A stretch of 64,000 nucleotides of DNA from Lampris incognitus. Its lineage: Eukaryota; Chordata; Actinopteri; Lampriformes; Lampridae. Both the position numbers and the translations under genes were made by a program. Shown one piece after another: positions 1 to 12,235 of this stretch (position 1 is the first letter of the stretch; each line of letters begins with the position of its first letter). Location: assembly GCF_029633865.1 (NCBI RefSeq), contig NC_079219.1, positions 17,365,310 through 17,429,309 on the forward strand, given 5' to 3'. The notes below the pieces were generated by a model that did no database searches, was not told where the DNA came from, and worked only from the letters and a program-made list of their open reading frames with translations.

Positions 1-45
1 CTGCACACACACTGGCCCTTTTGGATAAGATTGCCCACCCCGGAA

Positions 46-1226
46 TACACCGATGAGCCAATACATTAAAACCATCTGCCTAATATTGTGTAGGTCCCCC
101 TCGTGCCGCCAAGACAGTTCTGACCTGTTGATGCATGGGCTCCATAAGACCTCTGAAGATGTCCTCTGGTATCTGGTACCAAGACATTAGCACCAGATCC
201 TTTAATTACTGTAAGATCCAAGGTGGGTCCTCCATTGAGCGGACTTGTTTTTCCAACGTCAGCATCCCACAGATGCTAAATCAGATTGAGATCTGGAGAA
301 TTTGGAGGAGAGGGCAATACCACGAACACTTCATTATGTTCCCCAAACCATTCCTGAACAATGTGTGCAGTGTAGCAGGGTGCATTGTCCTGCTGAGAGA
401 GGCCACTGCCATCAAGGAATACCATTGCCATGAAGGGATGCATCTAGTCTGCAAAGATATGTCAAAGTAACATCCACAAGAATGGCCGGACCCAGGGTTT
501 CCCAGCAGAACATTCCCCAGAGCATCACACTCCCCCCACTAGCTTGTCGTCTTCCCACAGTGCATCCTGATGCCATCACTTACCCAGGTAAATGGTGCAC
601 ACAGACATGGCCATCCACATAATCTAAAAGAAAACGGGACTCATCGGACCAGCCAACCTTCCACTGCTCCAAGGTTCAGTCCCAACGCCCCCATTGTAGG
701 CACTTTCGACGGTGGACAGGTGTCATCGTGGGCGCTCTGACTGGTCTGCGGCTACGCAGCCCCATATACAGCAGGGTGCGATGCACTTTGTGTTGACACA
801 TTCCTCCCATAACCATCGCTAAAAAACTTTTGTGACCTGTGCCACCGTAGACCCTCTGTCAGTTCGGAGAGATGGAATAGCAGTTAGTTCCCTCATGCAT
901 TGATGAGCCTTGGGCGCCCAACACCCTGTCGTCAGTTTGTGGCTTGTCCCCCTCCTCGGAGCGCTGCCTCAGACCACCCACCACTGCTGACCGGTAGCCC
1001 CCCAAAAGCCGTGCTGTTTCAGAGATGCTCTGACCCAGTCTTCTGGCTCTGGCTATAACAACCTGACACTTGTCAAAGTCGCTCCGGTCTTTACGCCTGC
1101 TCATTTCTCCTGCATACACCTGATTGTTTGCTTACACCCAGACCTTGACATGGACCCTTGTTTGGAGATGATCAACGTTATTCATTTCGCCTGTGAGTGG
1201 TCATAATGTTTTGGCTCATCTGTGTA
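46..1226 (-). mobile_element. Tc1-like DNA transposon (DD36E type), degenerate
   Basis: Both ends carry an inverted repeat: the left end reads TACACCGATGAGCCA and the reverse complement of the right end reads TACACAGATGAGCCA, followed by similar AAACATTA-type sequence. TA dinucleotides at 46-47 and 1225-1226 fit the TA target of Tc1/mariner elements. The transposase runs on the minus strand. The spacing of 36 residues between the second Asp and the position of the third acidic residue matches the DD36E group (published as Incomer; assignment from memory). It is clearly related to the copy at 46.5-47.7 kb. It lies 5' of sntb1. Confidence 0.8.
135..1119 (-). pseudogene. Tc1-like transposase relic
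   Basis: The N-terminal part (about 1104 down to 860) reads as a helix-turn-helix region beginning MSRRKDRSDFDKCQVV. Further on, the first catalytic block WSDESRF is visible near 640 and the second, QQDNAPCYTAHIVQEWF, near 330-390. In the third block (about 280-300) the codon expected to encode the catalytic Glu is a stop: the frame reads PDLNLI-stop-HLWD. Several frame changes separate the blocks. The copy cannot make an active enzyme. Confidence 0.75.
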
Positions 1227-3129
1227 GAAGAAATAAATCTTGGTGTGTTTGCCGCTCACATGTATATGAGGTAAAATTTGCACAGCATCCTTTCTCTGGG
1301 TGCTTAGGGGAAAGGAAACAAACAAGGACAAGTTGGAGGAAAACAGAGTAAAGTAAAAGGAGAGACTATAAAGTAAAGAAAGCTGGGGAAGGAGGGGAGA
1401 AAAAAATGAAGGACAGAACGGAGCGGGGAGAAACAAAGGATGGAAGTACTGCAGCGTAAAGGGAAGTATGAAGTGAAGACAAAAGGGGGGTAAAGTCACC
1501 CCTCTGTCTGAGGTATGCAGGAAAATGGGGTCACAGCATTGATCTGTTGACGTGCAAATCAAAACAGGGGAAAAAAAAGAAATCTTCCCCAAATTGTTTT
1601 CTTGTCTGCGGTGTGTATAAACTAATGTCTGAGAAGTAATCGGAGGGTTGCTAGTTGACATCCAGAAATCCCCCGGACAGTAAGAAAGGTGTAGCCAGTG
1701 GGTGTTCTGGGACACGTTGCTTAGTTCAATGAAGATTGATGGAAAAGGGGACTTTTTTTCCCCTCTCACTAATTTTATCCTTGATAACATTGCACTCTGG
1801 GTTTGTTTGTTTTGAAGGCTTCTGGCACAACAAAGAATGAGCATTTTGTCTGAATGCTCATTTGCATATAAAAGTAAAAAAATCAATCATAGTTCTTACA
1901 CCTCATTAAACAAAGGGACTTATTCTTAGACTTTCTCCTTTCTCTAAATAGGCTGAATCCCCTCGTTTGGTCTTCGGAGGTAATGCGTATTGATGTAGTG
2001 TTGGAAGGGGAGGTGGGCATGCTGCTGAAGGAAAGTGGGAATAATATCACTTGTGATTAGACTTCACTGTCCATTGAAAGGTGTGGGCAGGATTAATGTT
2101 TTGTAATGGAAATTCAAAACAGTTTGAATCACTCCACTTTGAAAATAGAGGGTCTGCTAGCATCCATACTGGAAAGTGAAAAGGAAAAAAAAGATCTATA
2201 CATATCTATGGACATGCATTCATTATGTAATGGGAGAAAAAAGAGGTGTGATTCACAGGTCTGCTGTATGCAGCCACAGACATGTGCAAGGCCCACATGC
2301 TCACTTATGTTGTTTTAGTTGCTCGCATGCTTGACATTTTTGCAAGGCAATCAACATCTTCCAGAGAGGGGACGTTATAGATACCTAGATGTTGATGCTC
2401 TAGTTGTCCAGTGGTTGGACAGATTGTCTCATGACCACAGTTCCCGGTCTATTACCTTCGATTTGCCAATATAGGTACTAAAAGTTAGCTGTCCTGATGA
2501 AGTAGCAAGATGTGACACCCCCTATATGGGTGGCCCAAGTGGTCAAGGTGCACTCGCATATTTGGACATCAGGAATTCTGGCGGTGACCCATTGGGCCAA
2601 CATTTGTCAAATGATGTTGGGGACCCAAATACCTGTGTTTCTGAGGTGTTTCCATTCGGATTGATTACATGTGAGCTTTAATAAAACCCTTGCATTGACC
2701 CTCGTGTAGTTCATTTTGGGTTGTGATACAAACTTCCTGACGCCTAACAGCTGAACAGTGTGGCACTTCTCCCAGTTCACCAGTAGGTGGCAAATCCACA
2801 CTACGGCTGTGTGAGTGTATGGACGCGATACCTCTGAACAGGTAATGGGAACCTGTCCATCTCACCGTATTGGTTTCGGGAAAACCTTTTCGGTTGTTGA
2901 GGTGATCAAAATAGTGTTGTTTTCCAGGAGGCCTCTGCAACAGTGGAAACACTGATGTGCAGTGTACATGTGTGTGGTGTGAATCACGCAGCCGGCAATG
3001 CAGTCATGCCAGTTACATTTATTAGGCTGAGAGACAGGGCTAAAAAGAGCACTTTAGATAAAAGTATCTAAGCTTTGTTTAATTATCATTATTATTATTA
3101 CTCGTGACTGCATCAGTGCCTCAACTCTT
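1227..3129. other. 5' flank of sntb1, no gene recognised
   Basis: The stretch has purine-rich patches (about 1330-1500) and scattered short open frames, none of which resembles a protein I recognise. No repeat with clear ends was found. It may contain distal promoter sequence for sntb1, but no specific site can be supported. Confidence 0.4.
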
Positions 3130-3940
3130 GCCATCTCCAGTGCTCGCGTTCGCGCGTTTGAAATCTCGTATTTGATTGACAGATCGTGACGATATTTTTC
3201 GAAATAATGATAATAATAATTAATAATGATAATGCGGGAGAATCCCTCCCCTCTTCGTTCGTTGCCGGGTCTCCAAACCGGCAGAGGCGCATTCCTTTAC
3301 GCGCGCTCCCGACGCGGTGCAGTCGAGTTGCGGGTGAAACCCGTCCGTCAGATTAGGAGCGGGACTCGGATTAGAGCGTTCACACGGTAGAAACTTCAGC
3401 GTGTTCATTTCTGAATGGTACGGCCGCCCTTACTGCTAGTCTTCCTTCACTCTCCAATATTTTGGGAATATGTTCTATAACTTGGTTTTGTTTTTGTAAA
3501 TAAACAACAAAAAAGAAAAAAGGGCTTGTTGTAGATTTGTGGATAGAAAATTGTATTTACTTGTTTACCTTCAGCACATTCGCCGCTGCCTAATTTCTGG
3601 TGCGGGTCTAAAAGGGAGAAGGGGGGGGGTGTTTTGTTTATGCAGTGGTGGAGATGGGGTTTCCTACCGGCGGGAACAAACTCCACCCAACTTGATAGGA
3701 TCGCGCGCCGGCGGAGCGGGGAGCGGGGAGCGCAGAGCGGAGCCGCTGCTCTGTGTGAGCGGACGGGCGCTGCTGAGCAGGTCCCGCAGGGAAGTTCAGA
3801 GGGGGTCGAAATCCGGCGTGTTTCAACTCCGCCAAAGGCTGCGGGAGCTGAGAGGGGCGACAACGGGGAGCGATAACACAAACCTCAATGGCATTTTAGA
3901 GAAGCGGGGGGAGAGACAAGAGGGGGAAAAGTGCCGAAAG
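3130..3940 (+). promoter_or_regulatory. sntb1: CpG-rich promoter / 5' UTR region of sntb1
   Basis: From about 3130 the sequence turns CpG-rich (for example around 3140-3160, 3240-3370 and 3690-3860) and stays so through exon 1, unlike the AT-rich flanks. This is the usual look of a CpG-island promoter. The segment before the ATG at 3941 is probably 5' UTR. No TATA box is obvious just upstream, so the transcription start cannot be placed. The exon 1 frame stays open upstream to 3539 but carries no syntrophin-like sequence there. Confidence 0.45.
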
Positions 3941-4472
3941 ATGGCGGTGGTAATAGCGACGGGACTTTCAGGTGTGCAGAAAAGTGGACTTTTGGAGGTT
4001 TTGGTGCGGGATCGGTGGCACAAAGTTTTGGCCAACTTGAACGAGGAAGCGCTCACGCTGAGCTGCGAGGAGACGGGCATCCACGACGGCGTCAACTCCA
4101 ACGGGGTCACCAACGGCTCTTACAATGGGAACAACAACACGGCGGGTCACCCCAGTCCCAAAAGTGTGCGCACCGCCGCGTACTACACGGATTCCCCGGA
4201 GCAAGTGCCCGAGGCCATCGCCAACCGAAAGCGATCCGTCACGGTGGCCAAGCAGGAGGTCGGGGGTCTCGGCATCAGCATCAAAGGTGGGAAGGAGAAC
4301 AAGATGCCCATCCTGATCAGTAAAATATTCCGGGGGCTCGCCGCGGACCAGACCCAGGCTCTCTACGTCGGGGACGCTATTCTGTCGGTCAACGGTGTGA
4401 ACCTGCGGGACGCGACCCATGACGAGGCCGTGCAGACGCTGAAAAGGGCCGGCAGGGAAGTGACGCTAGAAG
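3941..4472 (+). CDS. sntb1: sntb1 exon 1: split PH1 N-half and PDZ domain
   Basis: Encodes residues 1-177 plus the first base of codon 178. The ATG at 3941 has a strong context (A at -3, G at +4) and aligns with the start of vertebrate SNTB1 proteins (MAV...). Residues about 14-45 ([19 protein letters not shown]) are the first half of the split PH1 domain. Residues 46-95 are an Asn/Gly/Ser-rich linker. Residues about 99-177 form most of the PDZ domain, with the carboxylate-binding loop [10 protein letters not shown] at 108-117 and the C-terminal helix [13 protein letters not shown]. The donor is GAAG|GTAGGT at 4473. A PDZ domain inserted in PH1 is the normal syntrophin layout. Confidence 0.93.
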
Positions 4473-5159
4473 GTAGGTCGAGCGAGAACAAGGGTTACAC
4501 GTGCTGTTTTTTTGTTGTGTTCGATTCCCCGTCAGGGACAAGAATGGCAAATAACGAGGATCAGAGTCCGTTTTCAGTACGTTCACACACGTACAGGGAA
4601 TTTGGTTTCGACACATTTCTCCCTCAAAGTGGACCAGAGAAATAGGATTACACGGGATTAAATGCTTCAAAACACCAGCGCGGTTTGACGTTTCATTTGG
4701 TCTCGAACCTCTGATGACGACTGTTCAGTGGGAACGTTAACCGCACTGGGTTAACTGGGTTTTGGAGCATTTGCACAAGTCTGCCAGTCTTGTTTCTCTG
4801 ATCCATTTCGATTTCTATGGCTGCACCCGAAGAAGTTTTTTTGATTCGTGTGCATCTTTGGGACACATTGCTCTCTCAGAAACACAGGGTAAAAGAATAG
4901 TAGGAAAAAATACTAGGATAAAGAAATAGATATATAGATCTACCTAAAACTTGCACTTTTTAACTAAGTGTAGCGTGTCAATGTTTTGCACCACCATAGT
5001 CCGTTTTACGTGAGGGGAACTTGGTTCCAGTGCTGGATGCCAGCAGTCCCTGGGTCAGCAGTTATTATGAAAAAAGATGGATAAAAATGACTCATGTAAA
5101 TCTGTAATTTTTCACTTTCAAGTTTTTTTTTTTTTACTTTAATCTCCTGTCCTGAACCT
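4473..5159 (+). other. start of sntb1 intron 1, no feature recognised
   Basis: AT-rich intronic sequence after the exon 1 donor. A poly-T run sits at about 5126-5137. The exon 1 frame stays open to 4645, but past 4472 the residues no longer resemble syntrophin, and the donor at 4473 explains the change. Confidence 0.5.
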
Positions 5160-5436
5160 TGTGTGTTTTCCCCGTGTGTGTGTGGGTTTCCTCCGGGTGG
5201 TCCGGTTTCCTCCCACAGTCCAAAGACATGCAGGTCTGGTGAATCAGTCATACTAAATTGCCCCTAGGTATGAATGTGTGTGTGTGTCTGTGTGTGTGTG
5301 TGTGGGCCCTGTGTGACAGTCTGGCGGCCTGTCCAGGGTGTCTCCCCGCCTGCCACCCAATGACTGGTGGGATAGGCTCCAGCGTCTCCGCGACTCTGAG
5401 AACAGGGTGGGTGGTTTGGATAATGGATGCATGGAT
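5160..5436 (+). repeat. SINE family A copy, 5'-truncated
   Basis: Shares the body of the other family A copies (44.8, 57.1 and 60.4 kb): GTGGGTTTCCTCCGGGTG, the CTCCCACAGTCCAAAGACAT block, ACTAAATTG-CCCTAGGTATGAA, an internal (GT)n, GGCGGCCTGTCCAGGGTGTC and a GGATAATGGATGCATGG tail. The tRNA-like head with pol III boxes is missing, as expected from incomplete reverse transcription. Confidence 0.75.
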
Positions 5437-5831
5437 CTCCTGCCCCGAGTCACAAATTTGAAGAGAAGCTGAGACTTTTTTGACACCTCTGCAAGATTAG
5501 ATGGTTCGCAGTGGACAGTGTCAGGACAGAGGAGCGAGAGGGAATGAATGACATGTGACAGGAGCTGTGACAGGGCAGCCATAGTAGGCCTGCATCGTGG
5601 TATGCGCCTCGCTGTTGGACGCCCCTGGCTTATCCTGTAGCCTAGGTAAGGAATGTGCAGGTGACTGGCGTAGTGTTTTAAGAAGGCATAGCATGCATTT
5701 CTCAGGAAGCGGTTATTATGCAATCACATGGCACCATGGGAGACTCCTATCCCCTGTATCCCACCTTCTTTGCCTTCCCTCCCCTCCACTCTCAGCCTTT
5801 GCTCACTCTGTCTCTGTCTACCTTTTGTTGA

Positions 5832-5867
<36 letters not shown>

Positions 5868-7293
5868 ACACACGTACACGTAGACCCCCCCCCCCAAATG
5901 GGAAGACGGGCTCCTGTAGAGGGAAAACCAGGACCCAGCTGAGAGCTTACTGAGATAAGAGACAGGAGGAGAAGGAGAGTATGGAGGAAGAGAGATAGAG
6001 TGGAAATGACAAAAGAGAGGGAAGGAGTGAGCAAAGCGGGAGATGAAAGAGGGAAGGTGAGCAGAACAACAGCGAAAGGAAAGGCAGATATGACTACGCA
6101 GAGAAGAAAGGAAGGGGCTTACGTCACTACGCCAGAAGAAGAGTACAGTCATAACTTTACTTAAGCATTTGCAGAAGCTGCGAGTATTAAACACAAAAAG
6201 AAGATCACTTCATCGGCAAGTCACACAAGTACGGTGCAACGCAGTGTGTTTCGAGCGAGACCGAGAGATCCTTCGCAGCTTGGAACGTGCTCAGCACATG
6301 ATGAGCCATGTAGGGATGCTCCCATGTCCCTTTTTCATTGCCGGTATTGATTGTGAGTACGAATCTCGTAAGTCTTGGCTGATACCGAATACCAGTCTGA
6401 CCCACTGCTTTTGCTGAACAGTGCAGAATCAGACCACTATAGTTTGAGGTACATGAGCAAAATATTCAGACGCAAAGTGAAATACAAGCTTCCATGTACC
6501 AAAAATCAAGTTGTCAGATTTTAATCGCTTGTCAAATCTCCAATACCGACACCCCATTTTTGGCTGGTGTTGGCCTGATATGTGATACCAGTATCGGTAC
6601 TGGTTCATCCCCAGAGCCATGTAAACTTTCAAGTCAAATAGACATAAACGTATGCTGAGAAGCGGTGGCCTAGTTAGAGGAGAGGAGAAATCAGCAGGAA
6701 ACATCTGATTCAACCATTAGGAAAGACAGTATTTCTCAGGGGATAGGGCTGTGTGTGTGTGTGTGTGTGTGTGTGGATGTGTGTGTGTGTGTGTGGCTGT
6801 GCGTGTTTGTGTGTGTGGCTGTGCGTGTGTGTGTGTGTGCGTGCACACTCTATGACTGTGACTGTGCAGCTTCTGGCATCAGACAAGCCATCTTGAAAAT
6901 TCATCAGAAAGGGCTAACATTAATTTCACTAAAAATAGACGATGACTGCTCACACCTGTCTGAAGTGAAAAACAGATGTGTCCGTTCTACGATCTTTAAG
7001 CAAAACACTACACATGGGGCACTTCGGGGCATGTACACACTGTTTAGGATGCAGGTGTTGTCTAAAGCCGTCCTAAACGCCATGCTAGACTATGGGAGAG
7101 TAAGCCAGCGATGAAGTCAACCGAAAATGACTAATGCGGTTAACAAAAGAGTCGACACAATGAGAAGAACAAGAACAGTAAGAACCATAGTGAGAGTAAG
7201 ACTGATAATTGATCGATTCCATCAGAGCGATATTGTTATTATGACATGATAAGGATGTGTTAATGAATTACAGATATTAATACCAATAACCTT
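5437..7293. other. intron 1 stretch with simple repeats only
   Basis: Contains (CA)n at about 5832-5873, a purine-rich tract at about 5950-6110 and a compound (GT)n at about 6751-6841. No protein-coding or transposon similarity was recognised. Open frames here are low-complexity translations of the repeats. Confidence 0.5.
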
Positions 7294-7364
7294 GAGCAGC
7301 AACCGGGACGGCTCGGAAGAGTGGGGTAATTGGCCAAGTACAATTGGGAAGGGGGGGGGGACAA
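7294..7364 (+). repeat. SINE family B, strongly 5'-truncated
   Basis: Only the 3' end of family B is present (GGGACGGCTCGGAAGAGTGG, then AATTGG...GTACAATTGGGAA and a G run). Flanking direct repeats CAATAACCTT at 7284-7293 and 7365-7374 form a 10-bp target-site duplication, so this is a real truncated insertion and not a decayed full copy. Confidence 0.75.
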
Positions 7365-7795
7365 CAATAACCTTAATGCGCCATGTAGTATACCCTGCAC
7401 TTTTTAAACACTAAAATTAAACAACAGGAAGTGGCATAATTAAGCAGGGGCTTTAAAGGTGTAATATATATATATATAAAATTAACAACGTCAGGGAGAC
7501 ATAAAAAGAAATTTAAAAAGGGATGTAAACCGATCGAAGGGGAGGATGAATGTGGAAGAAAAAGAAAACAACACGCTGAGAAAACATCGCACAAAAGCCG
7601 GTCTGTTAAAGCAAGGATTCAGGAGTGATTTAAAAGCAAACACTAATTGGGTCTGCCTAAGCTCCTTAATGGATGGCTCGTTCCAAAGTACCAAAGGCCT
7701 GAGTGGCCACACATGGCTGTGGCCCCACCAGCAACTGTTAAAGAGTCACTTGTTCAGATGCAAGTTATGGCAGCTAACCTTCACATAGCATTTAA

Positions 7796-7818
7796 ACACA
7801 CACACTCACACACACATA

Positions 7819-7860
<42 letters not shown>
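7796..7860. repeat. (CA)n microsatellite
   Basis: A nearly pure CA tract with a few interruptions at its left end, flanked by ordinary intron sequence. A short GTGTGTGACAG stretch follows, so the right edge can fold back on the tract. Confidence 0.9.
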
Positions 7861-8107
7861 TGTGACAGTGATTGTGACCGTCACGGTGGCAACAGTAGAA
7901 ACTTTAGGAAGGGCAACATACTTTAGACCAACTACTAGAAGAAGACACTTAAACTGAAGTGTTGCCTTACACTGATCCCCAGTAGTCCCAGTTGGGGTAC
8001 TGATTTCCATGTAAACACATCTTGTGGTGACTTGAAGAAATGCTGTTTTGGTATTGTGGAGTGACCTTATTGAAATTTCTCAGAAATACTGTTACTGCTT
8101 CCAAAAA

Positions 8108-8554
8108 AAATTTTTTTTTACTCCCCCCTTTTTCTTCCCAGTTGTACTTGGCCAATTACCCCACTCTTCCTAGTAGTCCTGGTCGCTGCTCCACCCCCGT
8201 CTGCCGATCCAGGGAGGGCTGCAGACTACCACATGCTTCCTCCGATACATGTGGAGTCACCAGCCGCTTCTTTTCACCTGACAGTGAGGAGTTTCACCAG
8301 GGGGACGTAGCGCGTGGGAGGATCACGCAATTCCTCCCAGTTCCCCCTCCCCCTGAACAGGCACACTGACCGACCAGAAGGGGCACTAGTGCAGCGACCA
8401 GGACCCATGCCAACATCCGGCTTTCCACCCGCAGTCAATTGTGCCAATTGTGTCTGTAGGGACGCCCGACCAAGCCGGAGGCAACACAGGGATTTGAACC
8501 GGCGATCCCTGTGTTGGTAGGCAACGGAATAGACCGCCATGCCACCCGGACGCC
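8108..8554 (-). repeat. SINE family B, full-length copy
   Basis: The reverse strand begins GGGCGTCCGGGTGGCATGGC, carries a tRNA-like box A/box B head including GGTTCAAATCCC, then the family B body and an A/G-rich tail (seen here as poly-T at 8110-8120). Flanking repeats CTGCTTCCAAAAA at 8095-8107 and 8555-8567 are a perfect 13-bp target-site duplication. Confidence 0.88.
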
Positions 8555-9586
8555 CTGCTTCCAAAAATGTTCAGTTGATTCAAGAATAGTTTTTTCCCCT
8601 CTGAACCTGTGGCAGGTAGATTAGATGTGGTTTTTAGGACAACTAGACAGGCTTTTTTTTTAAAGAGGGGTTGAATCTAAATATGTTTGAATCAAGAGGG
8701 GAAAGTGCCAGAGGCTAGCAAGCCTTATTTCCTAGTGGGTGTACCAGGGCTGTGTGAGTCCACCATCTCTCTGAGAAGCCTTGCAGGACAGACGTCTAAA
8801 GAGCGTGACGTAGGTTTTCTACATGAAATAGTCTCCAAGTGGAGGCTTCTTCTTTTTTTTTCTTTTTTTTTTTCCAGAGCAGCATTAGTAGAGATAACAC
8901 AGACAGTTTGTCTGAGGGAGTGACGTAGCGCCTTGTATTAATAAGCGCCGTGGAAAAGTTCACAAATCTTCAGGGAGGCTTTAGCACAAAAACAAGGTGG
9001 AGGATTAACGTTAGACTTTAATAGTATTGAATTAAATCCTCGGGCGGCGATGCGAGAAAAGCGCCGCAAAAAATCAACTTAAAACTGATTTGCGGAAAAT
9101 CTTGGAGAGGGTGAAGGCTTTAGCGATATGTCACTTTGCTGTGTACAGTAAATCCTTGAGCAATCCCTTGAAAAGAGCCGCAGTATATTTGGTTTCTCAG
9201 CCTTTAACGCCTCTCTCTACCAAGTATGCCCGTTCAGCCGCTGTTTGCTTGGGGTTTTCTACTCTGAGGGGGGACAACAGAGGCCCAGTGTAGCGAAACA
9301 TCCACACACTGACTGTAGTGTGCACAGCCTAACAGACAGACAGGAAGTGAGTCAGTATCTGATAGCCTCACCTTGAGTCGCCGTGCTTGTCATCACCTTA
9401 CACGTGTGGGTCGGTGAGTGCACCCTACATTGTGTGTATGCTGTAAGCAGTAGGTGATGTGGAGTCACATCATGGTCACTCCCTAATATTGTGTCTCAGT
9501 GTGCGGTCATCAGGTTGTGTGTGTATGTGTGCGTGTGTGTGTGTATGTGTGTGTGTATGTATGTGTGTGTGTTTGTGTGTGTGTGT
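8555..9586. other. intron 1 stretch, no gene recognised
   Basis: Mixed unique-looking sequence with T-rich runs near 8850-8875 and a (GT)n-rich end from about 9519. No coding similarity or transposon ends were seen. Confidence 0.45.
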
Positions 9587-10018
<432 letters not shown>

Positions 10019-10020
<2 letters not shown>

Positions 10021-10319
10021 GTACGTGTCTACTGTCTGCGTTGCCATTTAATTAGTCATCAGTGGTGTAATCACACTGTAATACTTCACTCTGTGTGTGT
10101 GCGTGAGTGCATGCGCGTGTGTGTGCGTGTGGAGAGCGAGACAGACGGGGTGGGGGTGGGGGGGGAAGTGGTGTCTTCTGTCTGACTGGTTTTGCCATTA
10201 GAGAAGCTATCAGCACCTTTGGCAGAGTTTGCATTCTTCCTGTGCTGCGAACAGATGACGGTGATGGTGATGATAACAACAACAACAACTGCGGCGGGTG
10301 AAGATAATGATCATTGTTG

Positions 10320-10355
<36 letters not shown>

Positions 10356-12062
10356 CGATAGTAGATGGAATCAATCACTCTTGTCCTCTGTGTGTTTGTT
10401 AATGCAGGTGAGAGAATTTGAGACAGTGAGCTAAAGCTGGCCTTTCCCGGTTTTAGATAAAAAAAACAACAACACAAAAACAACCTTTTCAGGATTGCTT
10501 CTTCATGTTCTGGCTCTTGGTGGGCAGAGACTGAAGTAATGCTGCAGCTCGATCATATAGGCAGCAGATACACCCCAAGGGTAAGCAATTTGTTTGGCTG
10601 ACTCATATAGAGTAATGTGTAATTTGGATGACCTGGAAGCTATCCAACAGTCGTTGTTAACATAGGCTGGTGCAATGGCCCCGAGATATGAGCTCTTGTG
10701 TGAGAGCCGGGTCACAATACCGAGCACTTATTGCATATAAAAGAGAATGACTTCGCATAATGGATTTATGAATCGTGCCTTATAACCGGTCCAGTGCCAG
10801 AGTGAATTGTCGAAACACTGTTTGCCCGAACACACACCCTTTATGTATTTGCCCGAGGATGTGTGTTTCGTTGCGCTTCCATTGAACAAGTAATGCTGGT
10901 TTTAATGTGACTTAATGCTAAAGGTCGGAACACGTATAGTCATTTCTGCAGTACCATCTTTTAAAAAGTAAGTCAAGTTTATTTGTACTGCCCAAATTCA
11001 CAAAGTTAGTCCTGAAGGGCTTTGCAATCAGTGCGATTTACGACAACCCCTAGCCTTACACCCATACACACACAGTTGACTACACATTTCAGTTTTCCCA
11101 CTGTGACCAAGCCTTATTCTTAGTTAATTAAAAAAAAATATGGCAGCCTAATTGACGAGAGACAGTACGTAGCCATAGTTAATGTGTGTAGAAAAAGAAG
11201 TTTTACTGTGTTGCTCCTGGCCTCTTGTATTAGGGGTGGTATAATGGGCCGCTGGCCTACTTTTGTTGGCTCTCCATCTGACAAGAGCAGCAATACATTT
11301 TAATGAGTCCAGGATCCACGGTTAGAATATACTAGATTGAAAAAGAATAAGAAATCTTGCTCGAGCCATTCTAAAAACATATTTTGGCCATCAGAAAACA
11401 AATTCGTCTGAAAACCCGAGCGTCTTTGTCTCCAATTTCTCTTTCTCCTCCTCTTCTGTTTGTGCCAAGATGTCAGCTAGCAAGGAGTTAAGAACAATTT
11501 TTACTTTTTGGTTCCGAGACCTCATCGACAAGTATTCCTACCTATGCCTGTTTTATTTTGAACGTCTTTTTAAGACTAAATGAGGCCCTCAGCGTTCTCG
11601 CAGCGCTGTTAAGTGACATTTGAATGCAGTTGTTTGGATATCGGTCCAAAATTCCACAGAGACGCCTTCAGGGGAGGTTTATACAAGCTTTTTGTGCCGC
11701 GCTTGGGTAAAAACTCATTCTGCAAAAGCTTTGTTATGGAAAGTTTTGTTTTTAACTTTAATTTTTCTGTTCATGTTTCTGTTTTGTTCTTCTGTTCTCC
11801 TTCCAACAATTACCATTGTCAAATCTACCACTTTCTCTCCCACTGGCGTAATGAGAGTCGTATTTCATCTGACAGCCTCTTCCACCAAATAAGCTTGCCC
11901 AATTTAAGCGGTTGTGGTGAGGTCCAGCAGCTTCGGACCTCTCTGAATATTGATGATCATTAAGTAAAACAAGTACACGAAGAGATGGTTAGTTTAATTG
12001 CATTTAATGTTGTAGACAGGCTTGTGTGTGTGTGCACACATGTTTGTATTTGTGTTTGCATG

Positions 12063-12125
<63 letters not shown>

Positions 12126-12200
12126 AATAGCGGAACGCTGTAAAACCATTTTGCTGTCAGAATTATATCTAAAAAGGGGAAGTGGGAGAAAAAAAGATAA

Positions 12201-12235
<35 letters not shown>

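Noticed and set aside
1182..1886. 234-codon minus-strand frame
   Set aside because: Composition-driven (translation of purine-rich sequence into Ser/Phe/Leu-rich text), no domain, and it overlaps the end of a transposon.
3539..3940. Upstream extension of the exon 1 open frame by 134 codons
   Set aside because: No syntrophin similarity before 3941; CpG-rich sequence has few stops by chance, and the ATG at 3941 has a strong context and matches the family start.
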